Assembly: GCA_900551985.1 (NCBI GenBank) | Contig: URYG01000139.1 | Coordinates: 1 to 8,388 of the forward strand | Source of the DNA: an uncultured Prevotella sp. | GTDB lineage: Bacteria; Bacteroidota; Bacteroidia; Bacteroidales; Bacteroidaceae | DNA: 8,388 bases | Direction of reading: 5' to 3' | In this document: positions 6,719 through 8,388 of the stretch, one piece after another | Layout: each line of letters opens with the position of its first letter | Numbering within the stretch: position 1 is the first letter of the stretch | The notes under the pieces: generated by a model | What the model was told of the DNA's origin: nothing | What the model saw: only the letters and a program-made list of their open reading frames with translations | The model's database searches: none | Position numbers and translations under genes: made by a program

Positions 6719-6734
6719 AGAAGAATATATCAAA
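6705..6734 (+). repeat. 15-bp tandem duplication at the sirtuin gene junction
   Basis: The unit GAAGAATATATTAAA (6705-6719) is followed at once by GAAGAATATATCAAA (6720-6734), 14 of 15 identical. The first copy holds the last codons and stop of the upstream gene; the second copy forms the whole spacer and supplies the A/G-rich start region of the next gene. Confidence 0.85.
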
Positions 6735-6735
6735 T

Positions 6736-7416
6736 ATGAATGCAAATATCACTCTAGCCCAAGAATGGATTGCCCAGGCAGATGCCATTCTCATAGGAGC
6801 CAGCAACGGACTCTCTATCGCCGAGGGCTATCATATCTTTGCCAACAACGAGATGTTCCGCAGGCAGTTTGGCGACATGCAGCAGCAATATGGTTTCAGA
6901 AATGTTGTGGAAGGTCTTTACTTTCAGTATCCTACTGCTGAAGCACGCTTAGAGTTCCACAGACGATTGGTGAAGTTTTGGGTAGAAGATTACGAACCTT
7001 CGCAGGTGATGCATGACCTCATGAAAGTGATAGGCAAGAAGGATTACTTCATCCTTACCAGCAATGGCGACTTGCATCTGGAGAAATCAGGGTTTGATGA
7101 AAACCGCATCTTCGAGATAGAAGGTGTCATGACCGACCTTTTTGCAGCGCCAGACCCCAAGAAGAAATCACTCTTTCATCACTTTCTTGCAAAATATTCA
7201 GGCAAAAAACTCGTTATATTAGAGTTGGGTATCGGTTCGCGCAACCGACTCATCAAGCTACCAATTATGCAGCTGGCTTATCGTGAGCCGAATGCTAAAT
7301 ATATCACGCTCAACATGCCTCAGGAACTCTATATCCCACAGGAGATAGCAGAAAAGAGCGTGGGCATTGCTGGCGATATAGCCCAGTCGCTCAAAGAATT
7401 GAATAGAAATGGATAG
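6736..7416 (+). CDS. Short Sir2-like protein lacking the zinc module
   Basis: This 226-residue protein is a paralogue of the preceding one. It keeps GASNGLSIAEGY (21-32) in place of GGASGMSAAAGF, LTSNGDLHLEKSGF (107-120) in place of the TTNQD region, LELGIGSRNRLIKLP (162-176), and TLNMPQELYIPQEIAEKS near the end. It has lost the whole zinc-ribbon segment: no cysteine is present in the protein. At the catalytic position it has IEG (Glu129), where the first protein has Gln and ordinary sirtuins have His. The fold and NAD binding are probably kept, but standard sirtuin catalysis is doubtful. It could be a regulatory partner of its neighbour or have a different reaction; both are inference. Its stop lies inside the following gene (8-nt overlap), indicating translational coupling. 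The start at 6736 leaves about 20 residues before the NAD motif, matching the paralogue. Confidence 0.8.
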   Translation: MNANITLAQEWIAQADAILIGASNGLSIAEGYHIFANNEMFRRQFGDMQQQYGFRNVVEGLYFQYPTAEARLEFHRRLVKFWVEDYEPSQVMHDLMKVIGKKDYFILTSNGDLHLEKSGFDENRIFEIEGVMTDLFAAPDPKKKSLFHHFLAKYSGKKLVILELGIGSRNRLIKLPIMQLAYREPNAKYITLNMPQELYIPQEIAEKSVGIAGDIAQSLKELNRNG

Positions 7417-8233
7417 ACAAGGATATTACAGAACAATAGGAAGGGACGAGAGAGCATACCGCTCTTTCGTCCCAACCCCTTTGCAGGATATTCACCTGGA
7501 AATGGATGAAGAAATGCAAACACTGCTTGCTCAAGCACATGAAAGATTGAAGAATCGCAACCTCTCTGATTCTGATATTGATGCATTGCAGAAGGAAGAA
7601 GTTGAGAATTCCGTGAATCTGGTATATGGCGAAAAGAAGCCCATAGCCTTAGCTTTCTTTGAAACAGATGATAAGGATGACAAGGAAGACCAGAAACGCA
7701 AATTAGATGAACAAAACCTTCTTCAAGCCACAAGATTTGCCGTAGAACGTATGCAGAAACTGCCTATTAGCAGCCGATTGCTCAAGGATGTACACTGGGT
7801 AATGATGCAAGGTGAGCACAATGAAAGAAAATACCCGGGTGAGATGCGCACCTCACCCATCTGGCTTGGAACAAAAGATGACACGCTGGCCACAGCTCCC
7901 TTCATTCCACCAGTCTATGAGGATATGGAAAAGTCCATTGCCGACTTAGAGAACTATATCCATTACGAGGAAGAGACTGACGCCCTCATCATGGCGGCGC
8001 TCATTCATTATCAATTTGAAATGATTCATCCATTCATCGATGGAAATGGAAGAATAGGCCGGTTGCTTACCCTGCTCTTTTTGATGGATAGGAATGTCAT
8101 CCAGCAGCCTGTGCTCTCGCTTTCAAAAAACCTGATGAGCAGTTCTTTCAAATACTTCACCGGCATTGCTTCTGTTGAAGTATATGGAGCATACGAAAAA
8201 TGGGTGAAGTATTTTCTACAACAATTGCATTAA
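7409..8233 (+). CDS. Fic-domain protein (predicted nucleotidyl/AMP transferase)
   Basis: Fic enzymes usually transfer AMP from ATP to a hydroxyl side chain of a target protein. The 274-residue product has the complete active-site motif HPFIDGNGRIGR (207-218) with catalytic His207 and the anion-binding Asn/Gly/Arg residues. A target-docking flap precedes it (RTSPIWLGT through ATAPFIPP, about 147-167). The N-terminal region (about 1-75) matches the Fic N-terminal helical domain, where relatives carry an inhibitory S/TxxxEG/N helix. Here the corresponding stretch reads approximately EVENSVNLVYG, and the inhibitory Glu appears to be replaced, though this alignment is by eye. Many relatives are 350-400 residues long with a C-terminal winged-helix domain; this one stops right after the Fic core (KWVKYFLQQLH). 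The start overlaps the previous gene by 8 nt, so the two are probably co-translated. The target is unknown. A toxin, a defence effector or a housekeeping modifier are all possible. Confidence 0.88.
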   Translation: MDRQGYYRTIGRDERAYRSFVPTPLQDIHLEMDEEMQTLLAQAHERLKNRNLSDSDIDALQKEEVENSVNLVYGEKKPIALAFFETDDKDDKEDQKRKLDEQNLLQATRFAVERMQKLPISSRLLKDVHWVMMQGEHNERKYPGEMRTSPIWLGTKDDTLATAPFIPPVYEDMEKSIADLENYIHYEEETDALIMAALIHYQFEMIHPFIDGNGRIGRLLTLLFLMDRNVIQQPVLSLSKNLMSSSFKYFTGIASVEVYGAYEKWVKYFLQQLH

Positions 8234-8271
8234 ATGTTTAATTGCACTGAAGTTTCGCATGTGGTTTAAGT

Positions 8272-8388
8272 ACGGGCTGAAGGCCCAAAAGCTCCTAGCC
8301 CAGGGCAACGCCCTGGGTATAAAAGCAATCGGCAAGGCGCCCTGTAAGGTAGGGTGTTCAAAATCCGTTTAAAATATGGCACGTTTTT
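8272..8388. repeat. Hairpin-rich REP-like intergenic repeat, reaching the window edge
   Basis: The tail contains three hairpins in a row. The first is GGGC/GCCC at 8274-8277 and 8283-8286. The second is a perfect 8-bp stem, CCCAGGGC/GCCCTGGG, at 8299-8306 and 8310-8317 with an AAC loop. The third is CGCCCT/AGGGTG at 8338-8343 and 8351-8356. The base composition is much more GC-rich than the flanks. One frame reads AEGPKAPSPGQRPGY, a pseudo-peptide I recall from widespread intergenic repeats in Bacteroidota. No terminator-like T-run follows the strong stem. The right boundary is beyond the window. Confidence 0.6.

Noticed and set aside
8235..8270. 11-codon ORF directly after the Fic stop
   Set aside because: Too short, without a ribosome site, and unlike any Fic C-terminal domain.
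1..8388. CRISPR array, tRNA or rRNA genes
   Set aside because: No regularly spaced repeats and no cloverleaf or rRNA-like sequence were seen on either strand.

Overview
The window looks like chromosomal DNA from a Bacteroidota bacterium, most likely a Prevotellaceae member close to Segatella/Prevotella. I base this on three things: upstream regions carrying the Bacteroidota-type promoter (TTG, about 20 bp, then TAnnTTTG), mostly A-rich start regions without a strong Shine-Dalgarno sequence, and gene families typical of the phylum (a plug-plus-barrel outer membrane protein and an RprX-like kinase). The species is an inference from recalled protein style; no search was run.

Left part (1-3762): a sensor histidine kinase on the minus strand is divergent from a 682-residue outer membrane beta-barrel protein. 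The 226-bp region between them carries a promoter for each gene and, just upstream of the barrel promoter, a direct-repeat array around TGATAAGACT. The array looks like a response-regulator binding site, so the kinase pathway may control the barrel gene. The kinase reads normally up to its G2 box and then runs into unrelated sequence, so its last strands are missing. This suggests a mobile element or rearrangement at the left edge.

Middle part (3763-5697): a small heat-shock protein (Hsp20) gene has an unusually strong Shine-Dalgarno, a long purine-rich leader, and a perfect 13-bp inverted repeat whose arms overlap the -33 and -7 promoter elements. A clear intrinsic terminator follows. Next is an AraC-family regulator with a consensus promoter and a leader of about 145 nt containing mutually exclusive complementary segments.

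Right part (5698-8388): a compact co-directional unit of three genes. The first is a Sir2-family protein resembling class M sirtuins, with a four-Cys zinc site and Gln at the usual catalytic His position. The second is a shorter Sir2-like paralogue that has lost the zinc module and has Glu at that position. The third is a Fic-domain protein with an intact HPFxDGNGRxGR motif that overlaps the second gene by 8 nt. Two NAD-fold proteins coupled to a Fic nucleotidyl transferase is the most interesting combination here; its function is unknown and any role in protein modification or defence is inference. The window ends in a hairpin-rich, REP-like intergenic repeat.
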